Source of the DNA: Fodinibius sediminis
GTDB lineage: Bacteria; Bacteroidota; Rhodothermia; Balneolales; Balneolaceae
Assembly: GCF_900182555.1 (NCBI RefSeq)
Contig: NZ_FXTH01000010.1
Span: forward strand, 1-64,000
Length of the DNA stretch: 64,000 nucleotides
Reading direction: 5' to 3'
Position numbers and translations under genes: made by a program. Numbering within the stretch: the stretch's first letter is position 1; every line of letters starts with the position of its first letter. Below, one piece after another: positions 26,507-35,062 of the stretch. The notes beneath the pieces were generated by a model, which had not been told where the DNA came from, made no database searches, and saw nothing but the letters and a program-made list of their open reading frames with translations.

Positions 26507-27430
26507 TTACTCCGATCTCATTTCCTCAATGATCTTTCCGGCTCCTTGGCGTAGCAGTGCCTGTGCAGCGGCGTGTCCCAGATCACCGGCCTTCCCAACG
26601 GAAACGCGCTTCTCAAAATCATACTGTTTCCGGCCGTCCAGGGTCAGGGCCACAGCCTTGAAATGAAGCTCTTCATCATCAATAACCGCAAAGGCTCCGA
26701 CGGGCGCGCTGCATCCGGCTTCCATATCATGCAGAAAATCACGCTCGACGGCAGTGCACAGGGCCGTTTTGTCGTGATTGAGTTGCGAAACGATGTTTTC
26801 CATCTTGGAATCACCGTCACGGATCATGACTGCCATGGCACCCTGTGCCGCTGCTGAAACCATCCAGTCGAGATATTCACTGATGTGATGCCCCAGATCA
26901 ATGCGCTGAAGTCCTGCCGCGGCAAAAATAGCCCCGTCCCAGTCATTAGCATGCACCTTCTCAAGCCTTGTATTTACATTTCCCCGGATGTTCACAATCT
27001 CATGGTGGGGGTAGCGATGCAGCCACTGGGCACGCCGCCTGTTGCTGCTGGTGGCAATGGTAGCCCGGTACGAGGTATCCTCCAGGAAGTCCGTGCCGGC
27101 GGGTGCCACCAGTGAATCCCGGGGGTCGGCCCGCTCCATGACAGCGGCCACTTTAAGCGGCAGGGGATTTTCAGTTGGCAAGTCCTTGAAGGAATGCACC
27201 GCAATATCAATTACATGATTAAGCTGGGCATCATCAAGCGCCTTGGTGAAAACCCCTTTGCCACCCATTTCGGTAAGTGGGGTGGTCAAATCCAGATCGC
27301 CTTCCGATTTAACAAAAACAAGCTCAGTTTCATGACCGAGCTCTTGAAGTTCCTTCGCTACCTGCTTTGCCTGCCAGGTAGCAAGTTCGCTGTCACGTGT
27401 GCCAATACGAATGGTGGCTTGCCTATTCAT
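26507..27430 (-). CDS. hemC: Hydroxymethylbilane synthase (porphobilinogen deaminase)
   Basis: About 307 aa from the ATG at 27430; the open frame continues upstream but the family starts at R-I-G-T-R-D-S-E-L-A-T-W-Q-A. Polymerises four porphobilinogens on a dipyrromethane cofactor bound to the Cys in E-A-G-C-S-A-P-V-G-A near residue 235. H-S-F-K-D-L-P carries the catalytic Asp. This start overlaps the hemA stop by 8 bases, which indicates translational coupling. Cytosolic. Confidence 0.97.
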   Translation of the reverse strand: MNRQATIRIGTRDSELATWQAKQVAKELQELGHETELVFVKSEGDLDLTTPLTEMGGKGVFTKALDDAQLNHVIDIAVHSFKDLPTENPLPLKVAAVMERADPRDSLVAPAGTDFLEDTSYRATIATSSNRRRAQWLHRYPHHEIVNIRGNVNTRLEKVHANDWDGAIFAAAGLQRIDLGHHISEYLDWMVSAAAQGAMAVMIRDGDSKMENIVSQLNHDKTALCTAVERDFLHDMEAGCSAPVGAFAVIDDEELHFKAVALTLDGRKQYDFEKRVSVGKAGDLGHAAAQALLRQGAGKIIEEMRSE

Positions 27431-28688
27431 TATCAGTGTTGATTTCCAGCTTAAACATATCGTGTACAACCCTGGTCACCTGCTCCGATTCATGATGGTC
27501 GCGCAGGTGCTCTATGGAATAAGCAGCAATCTTATTGACAATGCGACGCGTCAAATTCTCCACTTTATCCTTATCAGTCTCAGAAATCTTATTTTTGAAG
27601 AAATCAAATTCATCTTCACGGATGGCATCAAACTTCGCAGTCAGGGCCTTGATCGTGGGCACCACCTTCTGCTTGCTGAGCCAGTTCTGGTAATCCGTCA
27701 ACTCATCCTCAATGATTTTTTTCACCAGCGGTATATTCTCTTCCCGTCTGCGGTAAGCCTCGTCGGTCACATCCGTCAGGAAGTCCATATTTGCCAGGTC
27801 TACAAAATTCAGATCGGCTATTTCAGGATCGATGTTGCGGGGAACTGACAAATCAACCATCACCTTGAAAGCGGGATCCAGCAGGGAGGGTTTCATATCA
27901 TCCAGCGTAATGACCGGCTTTTTGGATCCCGTCGCTACGATGACAAGATCCGCGTCCGCAATTTCCTGTGGCAGCCTGGCCATATCAGCTACCTGCAAGT
28001 CATATTTATCGGCCACGAATTCTGCCCGGTTGCGGGTTCGATTAATCAGCGTCAACTTCCTCGCACCGAGATTAATCAGATTTTTACAGGTGACCTTGCC
28101 GATTTTGCCTGTACCGACAAGAAGAATATTCTTATCCTTCAGATTATCAAAGGTTTCAATGGCGAATTTTACGGCGGCATAGGCCGTGGTGGCCGCCCCT
28201 TCGCCCAGCGAGGTCTCATTGCGGGATCGTTTGTGTGCCCGGAATACATGCTGCATCAGGCGATGAAGTTCTCCATCAACCGCATCCATATTACTGGCCA
28301 GCTCATATGCTTCCTTGATCTGTTTCACAACCTGCAGGTCGCCCAGAATTTGGGAGTCAAGCCCTACTGTGACCTGGAACAGATGTTCTATGGCCCGCCG
28401 GCCCTCCTTCTCGAAGCCATAGTTATGGAATTCTTCCAGGCTGGCATTCGAATACGTTATGAGCAATCGTATAATTTCCTGGGGCGTAGCGTCCTGGGCA
28501 AAGAGTTCCGTACGGTTACAGGTTGAGATCACGAACAAGCTGTTGATTCCCTCACGTCCGGCTCCCCGTATGAGTTCCTTTTTCTGTGCTTCTGTCAAAC
28601 TGAAACGCTCGCGCACATCGATGGTGGCCTCCCAGTGGTTGACCCCGACGACGCAAAAGTCTGATATTTTAGGTCGATCTACGGACAT
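27423..28688 (-). CDS. hemA: Glutamyl-tRNA reductase
   Basis: 421 aa. Reduces glutamyl-tRNA to glutamate-1-semialdehyde, the first committed step of the C5 pathway. The catalytic Cys lies in I-S-T-C-N-R-T-E-L-F near residue 57; the NADPH-binding motif is L-L-V-G-T-G-K-I-G-K-V-T; the C-terminal dimerisation helices are present. In many bacteria this enzyme is under heme feedback. It starts 3 bases after hemH ends and overlaps hemC, so it is tightly placed in the operon. Confidence 0.97.
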   Translation of the reverse strand: MSVDRPKISDFCVVGVNHWEATIDVRERFSLTEAQKKELIRGAGREGINSLFVISTCNRTELFAQDATPQEIIRLLITYSNASLEEFHNYGFEKEGRRAIEHLFQVTVGLDSQILGDLQVVKQIKEAYELASNMDAVDGELHRLMQHVFRAHKRSRNETSLGEGAATTAYAAVKFAIETFDNLKDKNILLVGTGKIGKVTCKNLINLGARKLTLINRTRNRAEFVADKYDLQVADMARLPQEIADADLVIVATGSKKPVITLDDMKPSLLDPAFKVMVDLSVPRNIDPEIADLNFVDLANMDFLTDVTDEAYRRREENIPLVKKIIEDELTDYQNWLSKQKVVPTIKALTAKFDAIREDEFDFFKNKISETDKDKVENLTRRIVNKIAAYSIEHLRDHHESEQVTRVVHDMFKLEINTDNE

Positions 28689-28691
28689 CTT

Positions 28692-29813
28692 TCAAGCTGA
28701 AACCTTTTCAGATTCAGAATTTGCACCTGATTCAACATCAAGTTCATGATCCATTTTATCCAGTACCTGGTTCGCCAGGGCCTGGATATAGCGGGGATGA
28801 TCGTTAATGCCCGGCATCACCGTGATGTTTTCATATTCATATCCCTCCTCTTCCAGATCCTCTGCCAGCTCAACCCCCAGTTCATACAGCGTTTCAATAT
28901 GATCTGTGACAAACGCAATGGGGATCATCAAGAAGTTTTTGATGCCGTATTCAATGTGACGCTCCACCAGCTCCGCCGTATTGGGCTGGGTCCATTTCTG
29001 CGGCCCCACCTTCGACTGGTATCCCAGCCAGTAGTCATAGTCGTAGCCGCGCCGTTCCATGATCGCCTCCATCGTCTGGTTGATCTCAGAGGTATAGGGA
29101 TCGCCGCTTTTCACTTCCAGGAGCGGGGTTCCGTGGGCACTGAAAATAAAATGTGTCTTCCTGCGCGTCTCCTCCTCCATTCCCGCCAGGGCCTCATCGA
29201 TGCGGTCGTTCATGGCGGCCAGGTAATCCTCGTCAAGGTGGTAATTTTTGACATGGAATTCTTTCCACGGGGTATGCTCTCCGAATTTATCTTCTCGCTT
29301 GGTCTCCCAGTCGCGGAAGCTGCTGCCGGTGGTTGTCCACGAAAACTGTGGGTATAGCGGCACCATCACAGCATGTGTGATGCTATCCTCGACCATATCC
29401 TCCATGGTCGTCTCGGCAAAGGGCAGCCAGTAGCGCATGCAGGTATAGACCTTCACAAAATGGTCGGGCATTAGCTTCTTAAAATGCTTCTCCAATCCCC
29501 GGCGCTGCTTCTCTGTCAGGCTATTAATGGGCGAGCAGCAGGTCGATACAATACTGTTCTTGCGATTCAGGCAGTGCTTGTTACCCATACAACCCCGCGG
29601 GCACCCATTGATCTCCTCATAATCCTCCTGCACGGCGGGAGCACGAAATTTAGAAATTATATTCGCGAAAAAATCCTGAAACCTTCCACCGCCCAGCTTG
29701 ATGATATCCTCATCACGGAAAAGATTATACAAAAAGGGGCGAACTGCATAATCAGCAGTAGGCCCACCGAGATTCATCAATACTACACCAATTCGTTTTT
29801 CGTCTTGAGACAT
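28692..29813 (-). CDS. hemH: Ferrochelatase with a cysteine-rich insertion
   Basis: 373 aa. Inserts Fe2+ into the porphyrin. Core motifs: V-L-M-N-L-G-G-P near residue 11, V-Y-T-C-M-R-Y-W near 122, P-L-Y-P-Q-F-S near 152 and the catalytic His in F-I-F-S-A-H-G-T-P. Between Y-E-E-I and S-P-I-N, at about residues 69-93, there is an added stretch with Cys71, Cys75, Cys81, Cys92 and Cys93, where most bacterial enzymes have a short glycine-rich loop. It could bind an iron-sulfur cluster or metal. It is first in the heme run and starts about 135 bases downstream of a dyad. Whether the product route is protoporphyrin or coproporphyrin cannot be told from this gene alone; hemE and hemF upstream in the pathway fit protoporphyrin. 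Confidence 0.95.
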   Translation of the reverse strand: MSQDEKRIGVVLMNLGGPTADYAVRPFLYNLFRDEDIIKLGGGRFQDFFANIISKFRAPAVQEDYEEINGCPRGCMGNKHCLNRKNSIVSTCCSPINSLTEKQRRGLEKHFKKLMPDHFVKVYTCMRYWLPFAETTMEDMVEDSITHAVMVPLYPQFSWTTTGSSFRDWETKREDKFGEHTPWKEFHVKNYHLDEDYLAAMNDRIDEALAGMEEETRRKTHFIFSAHGTPLLEVKSGDPYTSEINQTMEAIMERRGYDYDYWLGYQSKVGPQKWTQPNTAELVERHIEYGIKNFLMIPIAFVTDHIETLYELGVELAEDLEEEGYEYENITVMPGINDHPRYIQALANQVLDKMDHELDVESGANSESEKVSA

Positions 29814-29946
29814 CTAAACCTTGTATTAATCTCCGGCAAGTAAAAGCCTTGTTTATGTTCTTGATAAAGTGGAAACTTCGATATTATCACAGTTAATAAA
29901 TTCATTTTTTATGAAGAGAGTTTGAAGAAAAGGGTACTAATTATAT

Positions 29947-29961
29947 TTAGAACGAGTCTAA
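29947..29961. promoter_or_regulatory. Dyad upstream of hemH
   Basis: TTAGA-ACGAG-TCTAA is a perfect 5-5-5 inverted repeat in an A/T-rich context, 134-148 bases before the hemH start. It resembles the short dyads recognised by Fur/PerR/Irr-type or similar regulators. On the minus strand a TATAAT-like sequence follows directly. Regulation by iron, heme or peroxide is a guess. Confidence 0.4.
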
Positions 29962-30028
29962 CTATTCCACACCCTGTCCCCCGTAAACAGTCCGCTAAAC
30001 CGTATGAAACAGATTTTGACCCTTGTGC

Positions 30029-31426
30029 CTATCCCTTTGGCAGCTCGAACCAGAATTTGGTACCGCTGCCCACGGTGCTCTCCACATTAATATCGGAATT
30101 ATGGGCATTGAGGATGCTTTTAACCACCGCCAGGCCCAGCCCGGTTCCCCCCTTGTCTCTTGAACGCGCCTTGTCGGTACGATAAAACCGATCAAACAAC
30201 CGATCCAGGTGCTCATCCGAAATACCAATGCCACTGTCCTGCACGGAGAGGACCACCCGGTCGCCAACGGTCTCATAGGTCATTGTCACACTCCCCTTGT
30301 TCGTATACTTCAGGGCATTTGATACCAGGTTGTCAAGCACCTGCTCAATTTTTCCGGGGTCGCCCAGCACATTGCAGGAATGCCGGTCCAATTCCAGGTC
30401 AATTCCCTTCTCTGCGGCTTTTTCGCCATACCAGTCCTGCATATGCCGGGCAACGGTGGCAAGATCAAACTCCTGCATTTCAACAAAGTATTCATCCGAA
30501 TCGTAGCGCTGCAGCGTTTTAAGATCCTTGAACAGGTGTGAAATACGCTCTGTCTGCTTTTTGGCAGTGGCAATATATTTCTGTCTTTTGGAGGGAGACA
30601 ACTTGTCAAGCTCCAGCATTTCCAGCGCCCCGGAGATGGTATGCAACGGATTCCGGACTTCGTGGGTGATGTCGGCAAAAAACTGGCGCTGTTTTTCCGC
30701 AAACCGCTTGATCTGTTCAGTATCGGCCCGCAGCTTCGATGCCATCTGGTTAAGCGAAGTTGCCAGGGTGCCAAATTCATCACTTCGGCGTATATCGATC
30801 TCCCGGTCCACATCCCCTTCAGCAATATCGCGGGCCGCATTTTTTATCTGGGTAATAGGCTTGGTAAGATAGCGCGACATCCAGATACTGACCAGGATGA
30901 TGAGGCCAACCGAAATAAACATTCCGTAATAGATGATCCAGCGGATGGTTTTAATGGGCGCATAGATCTCATCCTTGAGCTGGGCGGCCTGCAGGTAATA
31001 CAACCCGTTTCCGGTGTGCGGCAGTCGGATATAGCTGGTCAACACTTCCGCACTGGTATTACGGGGAAGCAAGGGGATTCCTCCGCCTTCCTCCAGGGTA
31101 TCCCTGATCTGCGGCGCCAACCGCTGATCAGGAATAAAAGTCGTATCCTCTTTCAGGTAGCTGTTGAGCAGCCGCCCGGAGGAATCGTAGAGGGCCAGCT
31201 GGTACCCCGAGGTCTGAGCTGCTTCAGCAAACCGCTGCTTGAATTCACTGCTGCCGGTCAGATTGGAGATGGTAACGGCCAGCCAGCGGGTATCGCGCTC
31301 CATCTCCGTTCGGCCCTCTTCAAGCAGGTAATCCCTGATAAAAAGGATCGAATAGCTGCTGATGGATGTAATACCGAAAATCAACAGCAGAATAAAGGTC
31401 CACGCCAGTTTGGAGCGTATGCTCAT
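30029..31426 (-). CDS. HAMP-domain sensor histidine kinase
   Basis: About 465 aa from the ATG at 31426; the longer frame begins with a GTG and lacks a sensible start. Order: TM1 at residues 7-29, an extracytoplasmic sensor of about 130 residues, TM2 (W-I-I-Y-Y-G-M-F-I-S-V-G-L-I-I-L-V), HAMP, HisKA with the phospho-His in F-A-D-I-T-H-E-V-R-N-P-L, and HATPase with N-box D-N-L-V-S-N-A-L-K-Y, G1 D-S-G-I-G-I and G2 G-G-T-G-L-G-L. Inner-membrane kinase, orphan in signal, probably paired with the response regulator 428 bases upstream on the same strand. A degenerate kinase tail lies between them. Confidence 0.92.
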   Translation of the reverse strand: MSIRSKLAWTFILLLIFGITSISSYSILFIRDYLLEEGRTEMERDTRWLAVTISNLTGSSEFKQRFAEAAQTSGYQLALYDSSGRLLNSYLKEDTTFIPDQRLAPQIRDTLEEGGGIPLLPRNTSAEVLTSYIRLPHTGNGLYYLQAAQLKDEIYAPIKTIRWIIYYGMFISVGLIILVSIWMSRYLTKPITQIKNAARDIAEGDVDREIDIRRSDEFGTLATSLNQMASKLRADTEQIKRFAEKQRQFFADITHEVRNPLHTISGALEMLELDKLSPSKRQKYIATAKKQTERISHLFKDLKTLQRYDSDEYFVEMQEFDLATVARHMQDWYGEKAAEKGIDLELDRHSCNVLGDPGKIEQVLDNLVSNALKYTNKGSVTMTYETVGDRVVLSVQDSGIGISDEHLDRLFDRFYRTDKARSRDKGGTGLGLAVVKSILNAHNSDINVESTVGSGTKFWFELPKG

Positions 31427-31489
31427 ATACAATTCGTGTTTCAGGAGTTCATATTTACATTCATAGCCGGGAAGCACAAGAGGGCAGAC

Positions 31490-31841
31490 TCAACGAAAAT
31501 TAATAATGAATTGTGTTCCTTTGTCCGGCTGACCCTCAACATCAATTTTCCCGTCAAAATTTGTCATCTGACGATGTACCAAATAAAGGCTACCCCCCTT
31601 GGAGTCGTTATTATCGTGAAAAGTTTGATTCAAGCCGAGTAAATCATCTTTTATCTTCTTCAGATCCATCCCCAGTCCATTATCCTCTACAATCATTTTT
31701 TGGTCCCTGCTCAACTTTGAATTGACTGCTTATCTCAGATTTTGAGTCTGGCTTAAAGTACTTAATGGCATTGGCAGTCAAGTTCAGGAACACGCTTTTC
31801 GGGGAAGGAAAAGGATGGAATATAGTCACATCAGCAACATC
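31490..31841 (-). pseudogene. Remnant of a second histidine kinase (ATPase domain), frameshifted
   Basis: Minus-strand translation gives an N-box F-L-N-L-T-A-N-A-I-K-Y in one frame and, after a shift at the six-T run 31696-31701, a G1 box V-E-D-N-G-L-G-M-D-L and a worn G2 region G-G-S-L-Y-L-V-H in another, ending G-T-Q-F-I-I-N-F-R. This is the C-terminal half of a HATPase_c domain. The part before residue D-V-A-D is missing, with a stop 31844-31842. No start, sensor or phospho-His remains. It sits directly behind the response regulator, where that regulator's own kinase would be expected. Confidence 0.85.
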
Positions 31842-31853
31842 TCAACACTCCTT

Positions 31854-32555
31854 TTACACCTTCACAATCTCACGGTTAAGCCCGTAACCAATGCCACGGT
31901 AGGTTTTGATGATCTCACCGGCTCCCTTCATCTTCAACCTCAGGTTCTTGACATGCACATCCACCGTCCGGTCAAAGACAAATCGATCGTCTTCGGTAAT
32001 ATGCTCCAGGATCTCCTGCCGGGTGTACACCCGTTTTGGATTTTTGTAGAAGAGCTCAATGAGGGTATACTCCGTGGAGGTAAGATCAACCTTCTCATCC
32101 TCAACATACAGCTCCTTGGCCTCTGTGTCCAGGTAGGTATCTCCATACTGCAACCAATTGGCCTTTTGGGGATTTTGGCGCCTCAGCAGCGACTCCACAT
32201 GCGCCTTCACCAGGTTCAGGCTCGCCGGTTTGGGAATATAGTCGTCCGCCCCGAGCTCAAGCCCTTCAATCTCATCCTTCTCCTCGTCCCTGGCCGTCAG
32301 AAAAATAACAGGGATGTCGTTCAGCACCGGATGCTTGCGGATATGGCGACAGATCTCCTTGCCGTCCACATTAGGCACCATAATATCCAGGATCGCCAGA
32401 TGTATTTCGCCCGCATGCTGCTCAATAAGCTCCAGCGCCCGATTCCCTTCATGAGCAACCAGAACCTCGTAATCATTCATTTCCAGAAAATTAGCCAGCA
32501 TTTCGGCCGATTCTTCTTCATCCTCTACTAACAGTATGCTATGTCTGGGTTTCAC
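31854..32555 (-). CDS. OmpR/PhoB-type response regulator
   Basis: 233 aa, GTG start; an overlapping ATG is out of frame. Receiver domain residues 5-120 with acidic pocket E11-D12, phospho-Asp57 in L-A-I-L-D-I-M-V-P, T/A at F-L-T-A-R and Lys in Y-I-P-K-P. The winged-helix DNA-binding domain spans about 140-230 (L-T-S-T-E-Y-T-L-I-E-L-F, R-T-V-D-V-H-V-K-N-L-R-L-K, T-Y-R-G-I-G-Y-G). A transcription factor controlled by phosphorylation. Upstream is a 181-base divergent region shared with an SDR gene. Its partner is now probably the HAMP kinase downstream. Confidence 0.95.
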   Translation of the reverse strand: MKPRHSILLVEDEEESAEMLANFLEMNDYEVLVAHEGNRALELIEQHAGEIHLAILDIMVPNVDGKEICRHIRKHPVLNDIPVIFLTARDEEKDEIEGLELGADDYIPKPASLNLVKAHVESLLRRQNPQKANWLQYGDTYLDTEAKELYVEDEKVDLTSTEYTLIELFYKNPKRVYTRQEILEHITEDDRFVFDRTVDVHVKNLRLKMKGAGEIIKTYRGIGYGLNREIVKV

Positions 32556-32736
32556 ATCAAATAATTTTAGTTACAGTAAAACAGGTCAAAACAGCATCGG
32601 ATCAAAATTCGTTGGTAAGATAGCAAACTTTACAGAGTATCTGAACCGGAAGGTCATTTATAAAATGAACCTTGTCATGCTGCGCTTGTTTCACCATTTT
32701 ATTTCAATTGTTAGAAACCCACAAACCATCGCACTT

Positions 32737-33531
32737 ATGCCCTTTGAAAATAACGTTGCCTGGATTACCGGTGCCTCCTCGGGTATTGGCGAAGCCCTGG
32801 CCTACGCCCTCAGCAACCGGGGAGCCAAACTCATCCTCTCCTCGCGGCGAGAGGAGGCCCTGAAAGAGGTAAAAGAAAAATGCGCGGGCGATCCTGCCCA
32901 CATCCAGGTACTGCCGCTGGACCTGGCCGCCACGGATACCCTGGAGAAGAAAGCCCAGCAAGCGCTAGATCGCTATGGGGATATCGACTACCTGTTTAAC
33001 AACGGGGGCATCAGCCAGCGCTCCCTGGCTGTTGATACAAACTTCGAGGTACTCCGGAAGGTGATGGAGGTGAATTTCTTTGGCTCTGTGGCCCTCACCA
33101 AAGCCCTCCTCCCCTCAATGATTGAACGCCAATCGGGACATATTGTCGTCACCAGCAGCGTCATGGGGAAATTCGGCACCCGGCTTCGATCCAGCTATGC
33201 CGCATCCAAGCACGCCCTTCACGGTTATTTTGATTCTCTGAGGCAGGAAGTGCATGAACATAATATCAGGGTAACACTGGTTTGTCCCGGCTTTGTAAAA
33301 ACCGATGTAACCAGGAACATGCTGGAAGGCGACGGCAGCAGACACAACAAAATGGGCAAGGGGCAACAGGATGGCCTGTCCCCGGATGCATTCGCCGAAA
33401 AGCTGCTTCCTAAAATTTCCAGGGGAAAAAACGAAATTTATATCGGCGGAAAGGAAATTGTGGGCGTCTATTTGAAACGATGGGCCCCCGGACTGCTTAA
33501 CAAGCTGTTGCTCAAGTCCGACGTAACTTGA
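32737..33531 (+). CDS. Short-chain dehydrogenase/reductase
   Basis: About 264 aa from the ATG at 32737. The open frame starts 67 codons earlier, but that part is not SDR-like and lies in the promoter region of the divergent regulator. Cofactor motif T-G-A-S-S-G-I-G near residue 10, N-N-G-G-I near 90, catalytic S-S-V-M-G-K...Y-A-A-S-K-H-A-L (Tyr and Lys), and C-P-G-F-V-K-T. The type resembles the DHRS7-like or 3-oxoacyl reductase-like group; the substrate is unknown. Stands alone. Confidence 0.9.
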   Translation: MPFENNVAWITGASSGIGEALAYALSNRGAKLILSSRREEALKEVKEKCAGDPAHIQVLPLDLAATDTLEKKAQQALDRYGDIDYLFNNGGISQRSLAVDTNFEVLRKVMEVNFFGSVALTKALLPSMIERQSGHIVVTSSVMGKFGTRLRSSYAASKHALHGYFDSLRQEVHEHNIRVTLVCPGFVKTDVTRNMLEGDGSRHNKMGKGQQDGLSPDAFAEKLLPKISRGKNEIYIGGKEIVGVYLKRWAPGLLNKLLLKSDVT

Positions 33532-33628
33532 CACACGCCTCCCTGAACAGACCTGGATAATCCCCCCTAACTGTTCGACACAATTCCCAGCCCTGGATTT
33601 CGCCGTCTTTCTTAATGCCCTGACCGGT

Positions 33629-33951
33629 TTCTTTGTCATCTCGGTCTTTTCAATGTCTATCCCGCTGCTGGCCGGGCCAGGGTCTCTCACCTTGTCCATA
33701 CTGCTCTTTTCTAAGACCGCTACGGTGGAAGGGAATATTGCCGTACTTTCGGCCATCCTTGCGGTCTGCCTGCTCACACTCATACTGATGCTGACCTCGC
33801 AATACCTTAAAAAAGGTATGGAAGAACCGGTGATGAAATCCTGCGCCGTTTCCTGGGTGTTATTCTTTCGGTTCTCTCCATCCAGTTTATTTACGAGGGG
33901 ATCACAAATATGGCCGGGCGGGACCTCTCATATCCAGGGCGTGCGCCCTGA
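33629..33951 (+). pseudogene. Remnant of a MarC-family membrane protein gene
   Basis: One frame reads I-S-V-F-S-M-S-I-P-L-L-A-G-P-G-S-L-T-L, the signature of the second half of MarC/UPF0056 proteins. After a shift near 33800-33829 the next frame reads L-R-R-F-L-G-V-I-L-S-V-L-S-I-Q-F-I-Y-E-G-I, the last membrane helix of the same family, and stops at 33949-33951. The first half of the gene is absent. This explains most of the 578-base gap between the SDR and the arginine-deiminase-like gene; in 33952-34109 I see nothing. Confidence 0.8.
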
Positions 33952-34109
33952 GCTTCACCATTTTCAGACCGGTACAGGCACCTGCCCAATGCTCCAAAAA
34001 CGTCTACCCGCCATAGTTTATTCTTTCCGACAAATGATTATCTTGTGTACCACAATGGGCTCACAGCCTGAGCCTTTTCTTCCTTAACTCACGTTATCAT
34101 TCAACCGAC

Positions 34110-35006
34110 ATGGCCCAACTCATAACCTCTGCCGAAGAACTCTCTTTCAGCATAGACGATATCCCTTCCATGCCTCTGCCGAAGGAGGTTCTGATGGTCC
34201 GCCCCCTGCATTTTTCCGTCGATTATGTGATTAATCCGCATATGGCGGATCAAGTCGGTAACGTGGATAAAATTGAAGCCCAGAATGAGTGGACCCTAGT
34301 GCAGTCACTGTTCGATCAAATCGGTATGAAGATACACATTATGGAAGACCAGGAAGGCCTGCCCGACATGGTCTTCTGCGCCAATCAAAGCCTGCCCTAC
34401 CGTGACGAAGACGGTAACCGGCATGTATTCATGAGTATTATGCATGCAGAACAGCGCAAAAAAGAAGTCCCTTATTTTGAACAATGGTATCGCCAGCGTG
34501 GTTACGAACTGCACTTCCTGGACGAGGAAAAGATTCGCGACTTCGAAGGCTGCGGAGATGCAATTTGGCACACCGGCAGACGCCTGCTGTGGGGAGGCCA
34601 TGGATTCCGCTCTTCACTGGATGCCTATCAAATGATTTCCGACACCTTCGGCATACCGATTATCACGCTTGAGCTGGTGGATGAATCGTTTTACCACCTG
34701 GATACCTGTTTCTGTATTCTGGATGAGCATACGGCCCTGATATATCCCGAAGCGTTTACCGACCAGGGCCTCGGCATGATTCACACAATATTCGACCAGG
34801 TCATTGAAGCCTCCAAGTATGAAGCCGAAGAACTCTTTGCCTGTAATGCCTGCTGTCCTGACGGCCGTAATGTGATAATCCAGCAGGGTGCCACCAACGT
34901 CACCAAGAACCTGAGGGATGCCGGCTTTGCGGTTCATGAAGTCAGCACTTATGAGTTTATGAAGAGCGGAGGAAGTGTCTTTTGCATGAAAATGCTGCTC
35001 TGGTAG
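34110..35006 (+). CDS. Arginine deiminase-superfamily enzyme (amidinotransferase/DDAH-like)
   Basis: 298 aa with the five-bladed GME fold pattern. Residues R31-P-L-H-F-S near the start, F-E-G-C-G-D at 145-150 (family F-E-G-G-D), H196 in Y-H-L-D-T and the nucleophile Cys292 in G-G-S-V-F-C-M-K-M place it with dimethylarginine dimethylaminohydrolases and amidinotransferases. It acts on a guanidino compound such as arginine, methylarginine or ornithine-type substrates; which one cannot be read. Cytosolic. 56 bases before an exported acylase on the same strand. Confidence 0.85.
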   Translation: MAQLITSAEELSFSIDDIPSMPLPKEVLMVRPLHFSVDYVINPHMADQVGNVDKIEAQNEWTLVQSLFDQIGMKIHIMEDQEGLPDMVFCANQSLPYRDEDGNRHVFMSIMHAEQRKKEVPYFEQWYRQRGYELHFLDEEKIRDFEGCGDAIWHTGRRLLWGGHGFRSSLDAYQMISDTFGIPIITLELVDESFYHLDTCFCILDEHTALIYPEAFTDQGLGMIHTIFDQVIEASKYEAEELFACNACCPDGRNVIIQQGATNVTKNLRDAGFAVHEVSTYEFMKSGGSVFCMKMLLW

Positions 35007-35062
35007 CCGTCTCCACCTCGCCGGGCCGGGGCCGGATTTTTTAAAACTGATCATTACATCTT

